A DNA stretch of 64,000 nt from Bin22 sp965207275 (GTDB lineage Bacteria; Chloroflexota; Dehalococcoidia; Lucifugimonadales; UBA3495), in assembly GCA_965207275.1 (NCBI GenBank), contig CBDBMH010000002.1:620001-684000 (forward strand), given 5' to 3'. A program made the translations under genes and the position numbers. Below, in pieces: positions 1 to 7,928 of the stretch (its first letter is position 1; each line of letters starts with the position of its first letter). The notes below the pieces were generated by a model. It saw only the letters and a list, made by a program, of their open reading frames with translations, did no database searches and was not told the origin of the DNA.

Positions 1-75
1 GCTTTAGGGGAAAGAAGGACTACACCTTCACATTAGAAGGATGAAGAAGAATGCTATGGATAAAGCCGGTTGAAT

Positions 76-303
76 CTAAACAATCTCCAGGAGCGCCCGG
101 GTGCCTTGCTTGATTGCCGCCACGCGAACCAGGACTCGCATCGCCTGGGCGACCCTTCCCTGTCTTCCGATTACTTTACCTTTGTCCTCGGGGGCTACTT
201 CAAGACGGAGTATAACCTGGCCTTCTTCGATAGTTTCAGTAACTTTTACCGCTTCCGGATTAGTGGCAAGAGACCGAGCAATGTATTCTACCAAATCTTT
301 CAT
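76..303 (-). CDS. khpA: KhpA-type KH domain RNA-binding protein
   Basis: This 75-residue protein is a single KH domain, the usual size of the KhpA (YlqC) family of RNA chaperones. The GxxG loop that contacts RNA is visible as GKVIGRQG at residues 41-48, preceded by the beta strands expected of the fold. Its ATG overlaps the stop codon of the S16 gene in an ATGA, so the two are translationally coupled. The order rpsP-khpA, usually followed by rimM and trmD, is widely conserved; the continuation would lie left of position 1, and no rimM start is visible in the first 75 bases. Product and start are well supported. Confidence 0.93.
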   Translation of the reverse strand: MKDLVEYIARSLATNPEAVKVTETIEEGQVILRLEVAPEDKGKVIGRQGRVAQAMRVLVRVAAIKQGTRALLEIV

Positions 304-593
304 TCAATTTGCTCTTCAACCGTTACCGGCTCTTCCTGAGGAGAGCGCAGTTTTTCGTAAATGCCGTCCCTGTCAAGGATTCGCTTAACCGCATCTGAAG
401 GTTGCGCGCCCTGATTCAGCCAGGCTATGGCACGATCCTCTTTCAGTACCACGGCAGGAGGGTCAACCATCGGATTATACTGACCGATCCACTCAACGTA
501 AGCCCCGTCCCTGGGAGCGGCGGAATCCGCAACTACAATCCTGTAAGATGGGCTTCCCTTTTTTCCTACACGCCTCAACCGAATACGCAGCAT
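300..593 (-). CDS. rpsP: 30S ribosomal protein S16
   Basis: The protein (97 residues) begins MLRIRLRRVGKKGSPSYRIV, the typical S16 N-terminus, and continues with the DSAAPRDGAYVEWIGQYNP segment. S16 helps assemble the small ribosomal subunit. The frame stays open upstream to 671, but the ATG at 593 is chosen because S16 homology starts there and a GGAG lies just upstream. The C-terminal tail (residues after about 80) is acidic and variable, as usual. It is the first gene of an rpsP-khpA unit on the minus strand. Its upstream region holds two hairpins described separately. Confidence 0.96.
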   Translation of the reverse strand: MLRIRLRRVGKKGSPSYRIVVADSAAPRDGAYVEWIGQYNPMVDPPAVVLKEDRAIAWLNQGAQPSDAVKRILDRDGIYEKLRSPQEEPVTVEEQIE

Positions 594-678
594 AAATACT
601 CCAGACCAACGATTTGCAGCTTGCCCTTGATTTTGCCACGTAATTCTAAGAGGCGCTAAACCTGTTGTCAATTCTGAT

Positions 679-697
679 TACCTCGTTTAGCGAGGTA
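679..697. repeat. 7-bp hairpin upstream of rpsP
   Basis: TACCTCG at 679-685 and CGAGGTA at 691-697 are perfect inverted repeats around a 5-base loop. The hairpin lies about 90 bases upstream of the rpsP start and would be in its leader if transcription begins further right. A role in S16 autoregulation or termination is possible but not shown; there is no T-run beside it. Confidence 0.45.
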
Positions 698-858
698 TGA
701 TCAGCCTACTTACCCAGTACGAGTGACCTGCCTGAAGAGTGCGCAAACTCCTGGATCAGTACGGCTGTGATGAGTTAAGAGGCTCGCCGTAAAGCGAGGG
801 AAAAAGGGTTCGGGCCCAGCCCATCTGGAGAGGCACCGCCCTGAAGAACACTAGGTCC

Positions 859-968
859 CGGGGGCGATGGTAGACATTGGCCTGGGCCCGACAAACGGTT
901 TTGGTGATATGTGCCTTTAGGTCAGGCTCACCCCGTCGTGTCCAGACTGATGCCTACCATCGCCCCCG
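859..968. ncRNA. Candidate structured RNA with 19-bp closing stem
   Basis: Bases 859-877 pair with 950-968 over 19 positions with one mismatch or wobble. The stem continues imperfectly inward: GGTGA at about 903-907 can pair with TCACC at about 928-932. The whole element is a rod of about 110 bases. No open reading frame explains it, and either strand could be transcribed. It lacks the GGAA tetraloop and symmetric loop of 4.5S SRP RNA, so it is not called that. A 6S-like RNA, an unknown ncRNA or a MITE remnant remain possible. Confidence 0.35.
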
Positions 969-1293
969 CATACTAAACTATGTTCCATGCCATATCACCT
1001 CCTTTTTCAGATTCCCGCCAAGCGGCTTTCATATTCTTAACATATCGACCAAACCTTGTCAACAAAATAGTTCTATTTGTTCAGCCGGTTCCCATGTCTT
1101 TTCGAAATTGTACCCGTCTTGCCCCTGGTTGATGGTAGTCTCGCCAAGCGTGGCTCCCACGGGCATATTGTTGTGCCAGGCTTGGGGCCGGTGCCATAAT
1201 TGGGCGAAGCAAAAGCCATAGTCCTTCCAGTCGCCCCTGGATGTGCCAAATCGGGGCGGCAGCAATCGAACAAGGGAGCCTTTAGAAGTCCTT

Positions 1294-2253
1294 ATGCGTG
1301 TCGTCTTCATGGGCACTCCGGAGTTTGCCGTTCCGGTGCTGGAGAAACTCTGTAATGCCGACGATTGCGAAGTCGTGGCAGTTTACACTCCACCCGACAG
1401 ACCCAGGGGCAGGGGCAGGGGTGTGGAGTTCTCTCCGGTCAAGACCGCGGCCATCAAATTGGGCCTGCCCGTATCGCAGCCCATTTCCTTTCGGCCCACC
1501 GAAGCAAAGGATCAGTTGGACGCCTATCAACCGGACGTGATCGCAGTTGCTGCCTACGGAAGACTTCTTCCGGCCCGGGTGTTGGAAATGCCCGAACATG
1601 GCTGCCTGAATATTCATCCTTCCCTGCTTCCCCGGTACAGGGGGCCTTCTCCCGTTGTAACCGCAATTCTGGACGGGGTATCCGCAACCGGTGTCTCTCT
1701 GATGCTCCTGGATGAGGGCATGGATACTGGCCCGATTATCGCCCAGCGGGAACGCGCCCTCGAGGGCGACGAGAACGCGGGGGGGTTGACTGCCCAACTG
1801 TTCGCAGCCGGGGCGGACTTGCTGGTGGAGACCCTGGGCCCCTGGGCGGCGGGAGATATAAAGGCCGTAGGGCAGGACGATACGGCGGCTACTGTAACCA
1901 GGAAGCTGGAGCGGAATGACGGGCTGGCTGATTGGGGACTGAGCGCGGCGGAACTGGAACGGCGCCAGCGGGCGTTTACTCCCTGGCCTGGCCTTTTCAC
2001 CCAGTGGAATGACCGATCGCTGCGGCTCATTGAAGTGAGCGTTGGGGAGGGCCTGGCGGATCACAGTGAACCAAGCGCGCCTGTTCCCGGGGAAGTAGTG
2101 GCCTTGCCCCTGAAGGAAGTCCCGGTTGGCATCGGCACGCCCAACGGGATCCTTGGTCTTAAAACGGTGCAGCTGGAGGGCCGCAGGGGGATGGCTTCAG
2201 CCGAGTTTATCAGGGGATATCCCGATTTCATTGGCAGCAGGTTGGGCAGCTAA
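1294..2253 (+). CDS. fmt: Methionyl-tRNA formyltransferase
   Basis: The 319-residue enzyme transfers a formyl group from 10-formyltetrahydrofolate to initiator Met-tRNA. The formyltransferase signature HPSLLPRYRG lies at residues 108-117, with the catalytic pair N106 and H108, and DEGMDTGPI follows with the third catalytic residue. A C-terminal OB-like domain (after about residue 205) binds tRNA. The frame is open from 1243, but the ATG at 1294 gives the canonical MRVVFMGTPEFAVPVL start. It ends 4 bases into the convergent membrane-protein gene. Confidence 0.96.
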   Translation: MRVVFMGTPEFAVPVLEKLCNADDCEVVAVYTPPDRPRGRGRGVEFSPVKTAAIKLGLPVSQPISFRPTEAKDQLDAYQPDVIAVAAYGRLLPARVLEMPEHGCLNIHPSLLPRYRGPSPVVTAILDGVSATGVSLMLLDEGMDTGPIIAQRERALEGDENAGGLTAQLFAAGADLLVETLGPWAAGDIKAVGQDDTAATVTRKLERNDGLADWGLSAAELERRQRAFTPWPGLFTQWNDRSLRLIEVSVGEGLADHSEPSAPVPGEVVALPLKEVPVGIGTPNGILGLKTVQLEGRRGMASAEFIRGYPDFIGSRLGS

Positions 2254-3566
2254 TCTGCAGCCTCAACGGCCCGCGCTTCCTGCCAGGAGATCTTCCGCCG
2301 CTCCCACACTGTCAGGCTTGCCAAAAGAAGGCAGCCCGCCGCAAGCGGGATGGCTGCCGGCCACACCGCGGCGTTGAGCAGGTTCCTGACGACCTGGCCG
2401 GCAACGTCCACGCTGAGGGATGCCAAACCAGGTTGTGAAGGAAATTCCCCGACCAACCACTGTTGAGTCACCTGCTCGATGATGCCGGGCAGTTGCCAAA
2501 TGGAAAGGATGGTTGCCGTCAACAGCAGGCCGCCGCTAACCGCCAATATCCATCCCGTCCAAAGTACCAGCAGCCTGGGTCTGCCCCAATTTACCAGCGC
2601 CAGCAGACCCACCACCGACAACAGCATGCCCAGGGCCGTTACCTTTCCCCAGAATACGGACGTCCTCGCGGTGTCCTTCCTATCCCCCAGGATGCGCAGA
2701 AAGGTCGGCTCGCTGACACCGAAGCCATGCTGGGCCAGCAGTGGAATCAGGTTCAGCCTGTTCCGTTCGTCCAGTTCGGCCTCGCTGCTTTCCAGAATTT
2801 CATCCAGGACCGGCTGTGCCAGGACATTTATGGCCAACTCCAGGAGATCACGGGTGTTGCCATGGGCAAAGGAAGAACCCAATTCGGGTCTGGCTTCACT
2901 CAGGGCTCCTCGATACGCGGCGGGCAATTCGGGATTGGCGAGGATATCATCCAGGGCATTATCCACAATGGCGATCAGTTCTTCTCGGTTTCGACCCGTA
3001 TATTCCGCCAGCGTCCGGGAGGGATTGCCGCCGGCCAGCAATGCCTCCAGGTCCGACGCAATGTCTGCCGCAATTTCCTGGCCGGTTAGCTCGGAGAGCA
3101 AAGGATTGGTCTGCCGCACCAATAGCGCCGGGGCCTGGGACGCTCGAGACTCGAACCTGTCGGCCAGCGCCACGGGAAGCCGTTCCAGGGGGTCGGTAAA
3201 GTCCAAATACAGACTCAATTGCGAAGAGTCCCCCTTCAGGTAAGTGGATAACCGTCCCAGGTTGGCTTCAACCTGTTGTTGCAGGTATTGGGGAGGGGCT
3301 GTTTCCCGGATTAAGTCCACCGAGTCTTCCGGGGTCAGCAGGGCGAATTCGGGAATGTGTTTTCCCTGACTGGCGGTTACGAGATGGGGAGTAAGGACTT
3401 CCGAATAGACCCGGGAGTAGGCCCGGTGCTCGGCCAGCGCTTCGGCATAAATGTCGTCCTCGAAGATGGCAGACAACAGGAAGGCGGAATACAACAGAAG
3501 CAGTGCGCACAGGGCCACGAATCCCAGAAGCAGGGAGGCTATGGTTTGCAGAATCCACTGCGTCAT
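2250..3566 (-). CDS. Hypothetical multi-domain membrane protein
   Basis: I do not recognise this 438-residue protein. It has one hydrophobic segment at residues 7-33, a long hydrophilic and probably extracytoplasmic middle (about 35-310) rich in acidic residues and leucines, then three membrane segments near 315-338, 342-365 and 395-420, and a short basic tail. The layout suggests an anchored sensor or structural protein. It is convergent with fmt (3' overlap of 4 bases) and divergent from etfB. The ATG at 3566 gives a good signal-anchor start. No catalytic motif is visible. Confidence 0.75.
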   Translation of the reverse strand: MTQWILQTIASLLLGFVALCALLLLYSAFLLSAIFEDDIYAEALAEHRAYSRVYSEVLTPHLVTASQGKHIPEFALLTPEDSVDLIRETAPPQYLQQQVEANLGRLSTYLKGDSSQLSLYLDFTDPLERLPVALADRFESRASQAPALLVRQTNPLLSELTGQEIAADIASDLEALLAGGNPSRTLAEYTGRNREELIAIVDNALDDILANPELPAAYRGALSEARPELGSSFAHGNTRDLLELAINVLAQPVLDEILESSEAELDERNRLNLIPLLAQHGFGVSEPTFLRILGDRKDTARTSVFWGKVTALGMLLSVVGLLALVNWGRPRLLVLWTGWILAVSGGLLLTATILSIWQLPGIIEQVTQQWLVGEFPSQPGLASLSVDVAGQVVRNLLNAAVWPAAIPLAAGCLLLASLTVWERRKISWQEARAVEAAD

Positions 3567-3682
3567 GCGGAACCCTACGGTTGCCAGATAATGAGGGCCT
3601 TAGGGATTCTACACCCTGCCGCGCTGGCAACTTGTAAACGGGAAAAGAGGGAGGGTGGCAAGCTTCGGGACCCTTCGCTCAA

Positions 3683-3710
3683 TTGACACTTCAAGGTCGT
3701 GGGTGATACA
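3683..3710 (+). promoter_or_regulatory. Probable promoter of etfBA
   Basis: TTGACA at 3683-3688 is followed after 16 bases by GATACA (3705-3710). The spacing fits a primary sigma factor and gives a leader of about 40 bases before the etfB ATG at 3755. Only sequence similarity supports it. Confidence 0.4.
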
Positions 3711-3754
3711 TTTCACAAGGTTTTTATAGCTAAATTTCCCGCGAGGAAACAGAA

Positions 3755-4555
3755 ATGCCAGCCAAAATTGCCGTCCTGGCAAAGCAGGTCATAGACCCGG
3801 AAATGCCTATGGCCGCCTTTCAAATCGACGCCAACGCCAAGCGGGTGGTAACGCCCCCCAACATCCCACCCGTCGTAAACGGCTTCGACGAAAACGCGGT
3901 GGAGGCGGCCCTCCAGATCAAGGACTCCCAGGACGTAAGCGTCACCGTAATTTCGTCCGGTTCTTCTTTTGCCTTGGACGTTATGAAGAAGCCCCTGTCC
4001 ATGGGCGCGGACGAGTTGGTCCTGCTGCAGGACGATGCCTTTGATAATTCGGTGGACAGCTTCCAGACCGCCCAGTTGCTGGCTTCGGCCATTCGCAAGC
4101 TGGGTGGCTTTGACCTGATCATCTGCGGCCGTCAGGCCTCCGACTGGGACAATGCCCAAGTCCCTCTGGGCGTCGCCGAACTGCTGGGCCTGTCCTGCGT
4201 GGCCCTGGGCAAAAAGGTGGAACTGAAGGAGGACCGGGTCGTGGTCGAGCGGCTAATCCCGGACGGCTACGAAATCGTGGAAGCTGCCCTTCCCGCCCTG
4301 GTGACGGTCAGCAACGAGCTGGGTCAGCCCCGCTATCCCACCCTGCGTGGGATTATGGCGGCCACCCGCAAGCGACCTACCATCTGGAGCGCCTCGGACC
4401 TGAAGATTGATGGCGGAGAGCTGGAGCCGAGGCTAACGCTGCACGATCTTTTCGTTCCAGTAAGCAGTGCCGAGTGCGAAATTATAGAAGGCGATGACGA
4501 AGCAGACGCCGGCCGCAAGCTGGCCCTGCGGCTTCGGGAAGAGAAGTTCTTTTAG
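3755..4555 (+). CDS. etfB: Electron transfer flavoprotein beta subunit
   Basis: This 266-residue protein matches ETF beta throughout: MPAKIAVLAKQVIDPEMP at the N-terminus, the AMP-binding region around QLLASAIRKLGGFDLIICGRQA (residues 110-131) and the RYPTLRGIMAATRK loop near 195. With EtfA it carries electrons from acyl-CoA or related dehydrogenases towards the quinone pool. A GAGGA lies upstream of the ATG. It is followed 86 bases later by etfA in the same direction. No ETF:quinone oxidoreductase is seen nearby, so the electron donor and acceptor are not defined by context. Confidence 0.95.
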   Translation: MPAKIAVLAKQVIDPEMPMAAFQIDANAKRVVTPPNIPPVVNGFDENAVEAALQIKDSQDVSVTVISSGSSFALDVMKKPLSMGADELVLLQDDAFDNSVDSFQTAQLLASAIRKLGGFDLIICGRQASDWDNAQVPLGVAELLGLSCVALGKKVELKEDRVVVERLIPDGYEIVEAALPALVTVSNELGQPRYPTLRGIMAATRKRPTIWSASDLKIDGGELEPRLTLHDLFVPVSSAECEIIEGDDEADAGRKLALRLREEKFF

Positions 4556-4641
4556 TTGGGCCGGGTTGAACCCGGAGTCGCATTGGTCGTTCCAGGGTGA
4601 GCCGTATCGGCGCCACTCGATTCTCGAAGATGGAGGTCCTC

Positions 4642-5640
4642 ATGGCAGAGGGCAACGGAGTTCTGATTATAGGAGAGAGCGCGGGCGACGAGTTGAGCCT
4701 GGCGTCCCAGGAGATTCTGGCGGCCGGCCGCAAAGTGGCCGACGACCTGGGCCAGGAACTGGCCATCGCCGTATTCGGTGACGCAGTGGACACGGTGGCC
4801 CAGACGGCTATCGCCCAGGGGGCGGACCGGGTGTACGCGGTAACCAGTCCCATGTTGGCAGAGTTCCAGGTGGAGCTCAACCTGGAGGCCGCCGAGACCC
4901 TGTGCCGGGAGACCAATCCGGCCATAGTGCTGGTGGCCCGCACCAACCAGGGACGGGAAATTGCCCCCAGGCTGGCCTTTCGCCTGGGCGTCGGCCTGGC
5001 CCAGGACTGCCTGGAGGTATCGGTGGACACATCCAGCGGCAAGCTTCTGGCCAACCGTCCGGTCTACGGTGGCAATGCGGTGGCGGTGATCAGCTGCAAC
5101 CAGACTCCCCAGGTGGCGGCGGTGCGGCCCAAGGTCTATGCCCCCCTGGAGCCGGACGCAGCCCGTCAAGGCGAGGTCGTCTCCTTCCCGGTGGACCTGG
5201 ACGACTCAATGGTGCGCAGTCGGGTAATTGAGGTGGTCAAGGAAGAGGCTGAAGGCGTCAAGCTGGAGGACGCCAGCATAGTGGTTTCGGGCGGCCGCGG
5301 CCTGGGTGGGCCAGAGCCCTTTTCCAAGCTGGAAGAACTGGCCAGACTGCTGGGCGGCGCCGTAGGCGCATCCCGGGCCGCCGTGGATTCGGGCTGGGTG
5401 CCGGCCAGCTACCAGGTGGGCCTGACGGGCAAGACCATCACTCCCGACCTTTACATAACCATTGCCATTTCCGGCGCCAGCCAGCACATGGCCGGCTGCT
5501 CGGGCTCCAAGGCCATCGTCGCCATCAACAAGGATGTCGAGGCCAACATCTTCAAGGAAGCCCGCTATGGCGTGGTCGGCGACTGGGAAACGGTGCTGGC
5601 ATCCATGACCGAAACGGTGCGGGAGCTGGTGCAGGAGTAG
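4642..5640 (+). CDS. etfA: Electron transfer flavoprotein alpha subunit
   Basis: The 332-residue partner of EtfB carries the FAD-binding C-terminal domain: GGRGLGGPEPFSKLEELA, then SRAAVDSGWVP and the ETF-alpha signature around YITIAISGASQHMAG and SGSKAIVAINKD. The N-terminal half has the divergent ETF fold. The frame is open from 4597, but the ATG at 4642 follows a GGAGG and starts the conserved protein (MAEGNGVLIIGE). It forms an operon with etfB. Function is certain at the family level; its partner dehydrogenases lie elsewhere. Confidence 0.95.
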   Translation: MAEGNGVLIIGESAGDELSLASQEILAAGRKVADDLGQELAIAVFGDAVDTVAQTAIAQGADRVYAVTSPMLAEFQVELNLEAAETLCRETNPAIVLVARTNQGREIAPRLAFRLGVGLAQDCLEVSVDTSSGKLLANRPVYGGNAVAVISCNQTPQVAAVRPKVYAPLEPDAARQGEVVSFPVDLDDSMVRSRVIEVVKEEAEGVKLEDASIVVSGGRGLGGPEPFSKLEELARLLGGAVGASRAAVDSGWVPASYQVGLTGKTITPDLYITIAISGASQHMAGCSGSKAIVAINKDVEANIFKEARYGVVGDWETVLASMTETVRELVQE

Positions 5641-5691
5641 GCTTTTCCCGGTTCAGTAATCCTGGCCGAAACAGCGCGGGGGTGGTGCTAC

Positions 5692-6153
5692 ATGGACCGA
5701 ACAACCGTACTGATTGTTGGCGCCATTGGGGGAGCCATCGCCCTTGCGGTGGCCATGATAATAGTCTCCGCGTTTCGCCCCCTTACCACCCTGGAAACGG
5801 CCCTGTGGCAGTTGATATCCCTGGCGGCCGGTCTTTACGGTTCATACCTGCTGGGGAGGCGGGCGGCCCGAGAGGCTGCCATGGATTTGCTGCGTCTGCA
5901 TGCCCGCTCCGCCGTCCGACGGCTCCTGGCGATTAGAGGCAGTTGGCACCGGTTGTCCCACCGGATCGAAGAGTTTCAGGTTGAAGAGAGAGACCCGCGG
6001 CTGGACGTGATCCAGGCCATAGTGGCGGAACGCTCGACCATCGCCGATTCGGCCATCGAGGACTGGCGGGACGTGGCGGCTGACGAGGTTGATGAAGTCG
6101 TTTCCTTGTGGGAGAGGAGCAGTCAGTCTCACCATACGGGTGACAATGAATGA
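5692..6153 (+). CDS. Small two-helix membrane protein
   Basis: The protein has 153 residues and is not recognised. Two hydrophobic helices (about residues 4-27 and 35-53) are followed by a basic stretch and a charged, helical cytoplasmic tail rich in Arg, Glu and Asp. It lies 51 bases after etfA on the same strand and may be co-transcribed. A GGTGG-type purine stretch precedes the ATG. It has the look of a small regulatory or scaffolding membrane protein, with no motif to say more. Confidence 0.7.
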   Translation: MDRTTVLIVGAIGGAIALAVAMIIVSAFRPLTTLETALWQLISLAAGLYGSYLLGRRAAREAAMDLLRLHARSAVRRLLAIRGSWHRLSHRIEEFQVEERDPRLDVIQAIVAERSTIADSAIEDWRDVAADEVDEVVSLWERSSQSHHTGDNE

Positions 6154-6181
6154 GTCCGCACGGCCAGAACATTTGGGCCAC

Positions 6182-7048
6182 TCACAACCAAGAACCTGCC
6201 TCCTCCCGAACACTTCCAACCACCACGTTGTCTATCAGCCGCGTCTGCCCAATCCTCACCGCCGTGGAAATCATGGCAGGCCCGTCCACCCGCTCCAGCT
6301 CCACCAGCGATGAAGCTTCGGCCACGCTCACGTAGTCGATGTCTTCCACCAGCAATTCGGCCTCCAGGATGCGCCGGGCCGCCGACCGAAGCGCCTCCGC
6401 ATTTCTTTCGCCACCCTGCCACAGGTCTCGCGCTTCCGACAGCGCCTGGTAAATGACCGGGGCCGCCGCCCTTTGCTCCGGCGTCAGGTAGGCGTTGCGG
6501 CTGCTCAGGGCCAGGCCGTCGGCGTCCCGCACCGTGGGCACTGACACGATTTCCACGCCCAGGTTCAGGTCCCGCACCAGTTGCCGGATTACCGCCAACT
6601 GCTGCCCGTCCTTCTGCCCGAAGTAGGCCCGGTCCGGGGTGATCACGTTCAGCAGCTTGGTAACCACCGTGGCCACGCCCCGGAAATGGCCCGGGCGGGC
6701 CGCCCCCTCCAGCCTTTCCGCCAGCGCCCCCGGGTCAATCCAGGTATCGAACCCCGGCGGGTAAACCTCTTCCGGAGTCGGGGTGTACGCCAAATCCACG
6801 CCTTCGGCTTCCAGCAGCGCCAGATCCCGCTCCATGTCCCGGGGATAGGTGGCCAGGTCCTCCTGCGGCCCGAACTGGGTCGGATTGACAAAAATGGAGG
6901 CGGCTACGGTGGCGTTCTCCTCCCGCGCCCGCCGCACCAGCGCCAAATGCCCCTCATGCAAAGCGCCCATGGTCGGCACCAGCCCCAGCGGCCGGGGGCA
7001 TGAGCGGACGTATTGGCTGGCGGCGGTGTTGGTGGTTAGGGTGAGCAT
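6182..7048 (-). CDS. panC: Pantothenate synthetase
   Basis: The 288-residue enzyme condenses pantoate with beta-alanine using ATP, the last step of pantothenate synthesis. The nucleotidyltransferase HxGH motif is HEGH at residues 31-34 within VPTMGALHEGHLALV, and the KMSKS-like loop is ALSSRNAYLTPEQR. The pantoate-binding FVNPTQFGPQEDL and the C-terminal MISTAVRIGQTRLIDN are also present. Length is normal. The window also carries a ketopantoate reductase at 60357, the preceding branch of the same pathway. Confidence 0.96.
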   Translation of the reverse strand: MLTLTTNTAASQYVRSCPRPLGLVPTMGALHEGHLALVRRAREENATVAASIFVNPTQFGPQEDLATYPRDMERDLALLEAEGVDLAYTPTPEEVYPPGFDTWIDPGALAERLEGAARPGHFRGVATVVTKLLNVITPDRAYFGQKDGQQLAVIRQLVRDLNLGVEIVSVPTVRDADGLALSSRNAYLTPEQRAAAPVIYQALSEARDLWQGGERNAEALRSAARRILEAELLVEDIDYVSVAEASSLVELERVDGPAMISTAVRIGQTRLIDNVVVGSVREEAGSWL

Positions 7049-7073
7049 GGATTGGCGTAATGTTTATGGCAGG

Positions 7074-7856
7074 TTACGGGAGCTGTCCGAAATGTTGCGC
7101 CCAGGGATTTGCACCCTCCACAAAGTTTTCTCTCCGTATCCCTATGGCATCCTGATGCACACCTGGGGGAGCCACTATAAAGTAAACTACGTTTCTTGGT
7201 CTATAATAGAGACGCCAAACAAGAGCTACTGGGAAGGCACCCTGCAACCTGTCGTAGATTTCCTGAGTTGCAGCTCCGGGGTCAGTACTTTTGGTGGAAT
7301 GAAGGGAATGGAGAATTACCAGATTCCTCCTTCCCCCATTGGCAAGTTGCTCAATGTCACATAGGAATGTATGTTTTGGGCTATGTGGATTTTGTCTTTC
7401 GATTCCTAGTGAAGCGATACCGTTGTCCGGGTCAAAGAAAACTACATCAGCCTTTCCAACCCTATTGAAAGCACCATCTAACCAACTCTGTCCACGTGGC
7501 TCCCATGGTATTACTTCCTCATGCCTCTCAAAGAACAACCTTCGCCCGTAATAGAGCGTGTTGTCCGGCAACAAGTTGCTTTCTTGGATTTCAGCAATGC
7601 TGTTCTGATTGAAGACTACCAGATTCTGCAAATTCTCATAGAGGTGAACGTCACACTCATAGAATGTCTCGTTCCCTGCACAGTTGCTGAGATAGTCGAA
7701 ACGACTGGGAGACCGTTCTATTTCGTCTGGGTGCAAGTACCACACCACGCCTAAACGCAACCTTACAAGGTCGTCTCCAGAAGTCATCCCCGTTAACCAC
7801 CGCAACAATCCATACTTCCCAAAATCCCCCACATCCCCTACATACCTATTCTGCAT
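7074..7856 (-). CDS. Conserved hypothetical protein (MQNRYVGDVGDFGKYGLLR family)
   Basis: The 260-residue protein begins MQNRYVGDVGDFGKYGLLR, a start I recall from a widespread uncharacterised family. A central DVVFFDPDNGIASLG (near residue 135) resembles the motif IV region of Rossmann-fold methyltransferases and three-Cys-motif partner (TcmP) proteins, but no clear AdoMet-binding glycine loop is seen. Codon use is visibly less GC-rich than in panC and herA on either side, suggesting transfer. It is followed by the TTCGTG tandem repeat and a palindrome that separate it from herA. Function unknown; a nucleic-acid modifying role is only a guess. Confidence 0.7.
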   Translation of the reverse strand: MQNRYVGDVGDFGKYGLLRWLTGMTSGDDLVRLRLGVVWYLHPDEIERSPSRFDYLSNCAGNETFYECDVHLYENLQNLVVFNQNSIAEIQESNLLPDNTLYYGRRLFFERHEEVIPWEPRGQSWLDGAFNRVGKADVVFFDPDNGIASLGIERQNPHSPKHTFLCDIEQLANGGRRNLVILHSLHSTKSTDPGAATQEIYDRLQGAFPVALVWRLYYRPRNVVYFIVAPPGVHQDAIGIRRENFVEGANPWAQHFGQLP

Positions 7857-7858
7857 CC

Positions 7859-7919
7859 CTTCGTGCTCCTTCGTGCCTCTTCGTGGATAAGCAACTGGAT
7901 TCCGGCGTGCGCCGGAATG
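7859..7919. repeat. TTCGTG tandem units plus 9-bp palindrome
   Basis: Between 7860 and 7886 the unit TTCGTG occurs three times at 9-11-base spacing. At 7899-7918 a perfect hairpin follows (ATTCCGGCG, 2-base loop, CGCCGGAAT), trailed by TGACGGG. Such elements are typical of intergenic REP/BIME-like repeats. Other sequences of the same TTCCCGCG...GGAA type occur near 61320. Confidence 0.5.
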
Positions 7920-7928
7920 ACGGGTTCG

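Larger units (their letters stand above)
594..1293. other. Gene-free region between rpsP and fmt
   Basis: These 700 bases separate the divergent rpsP and fmt genes. The reading frames here are short and resemble no protein. The region holds a 7-bp hairpin at 679-697 and a long inverted repeat at 859-968, both listed separately. No ribosomal or transfer RNA is recognised. Confidence 0.6.

Noticed and set aside
859..968. 4.5S SRP RNA
   Set aside because: Size fits, but the conserved GGAA loop and AGCAG internal loop are missing.
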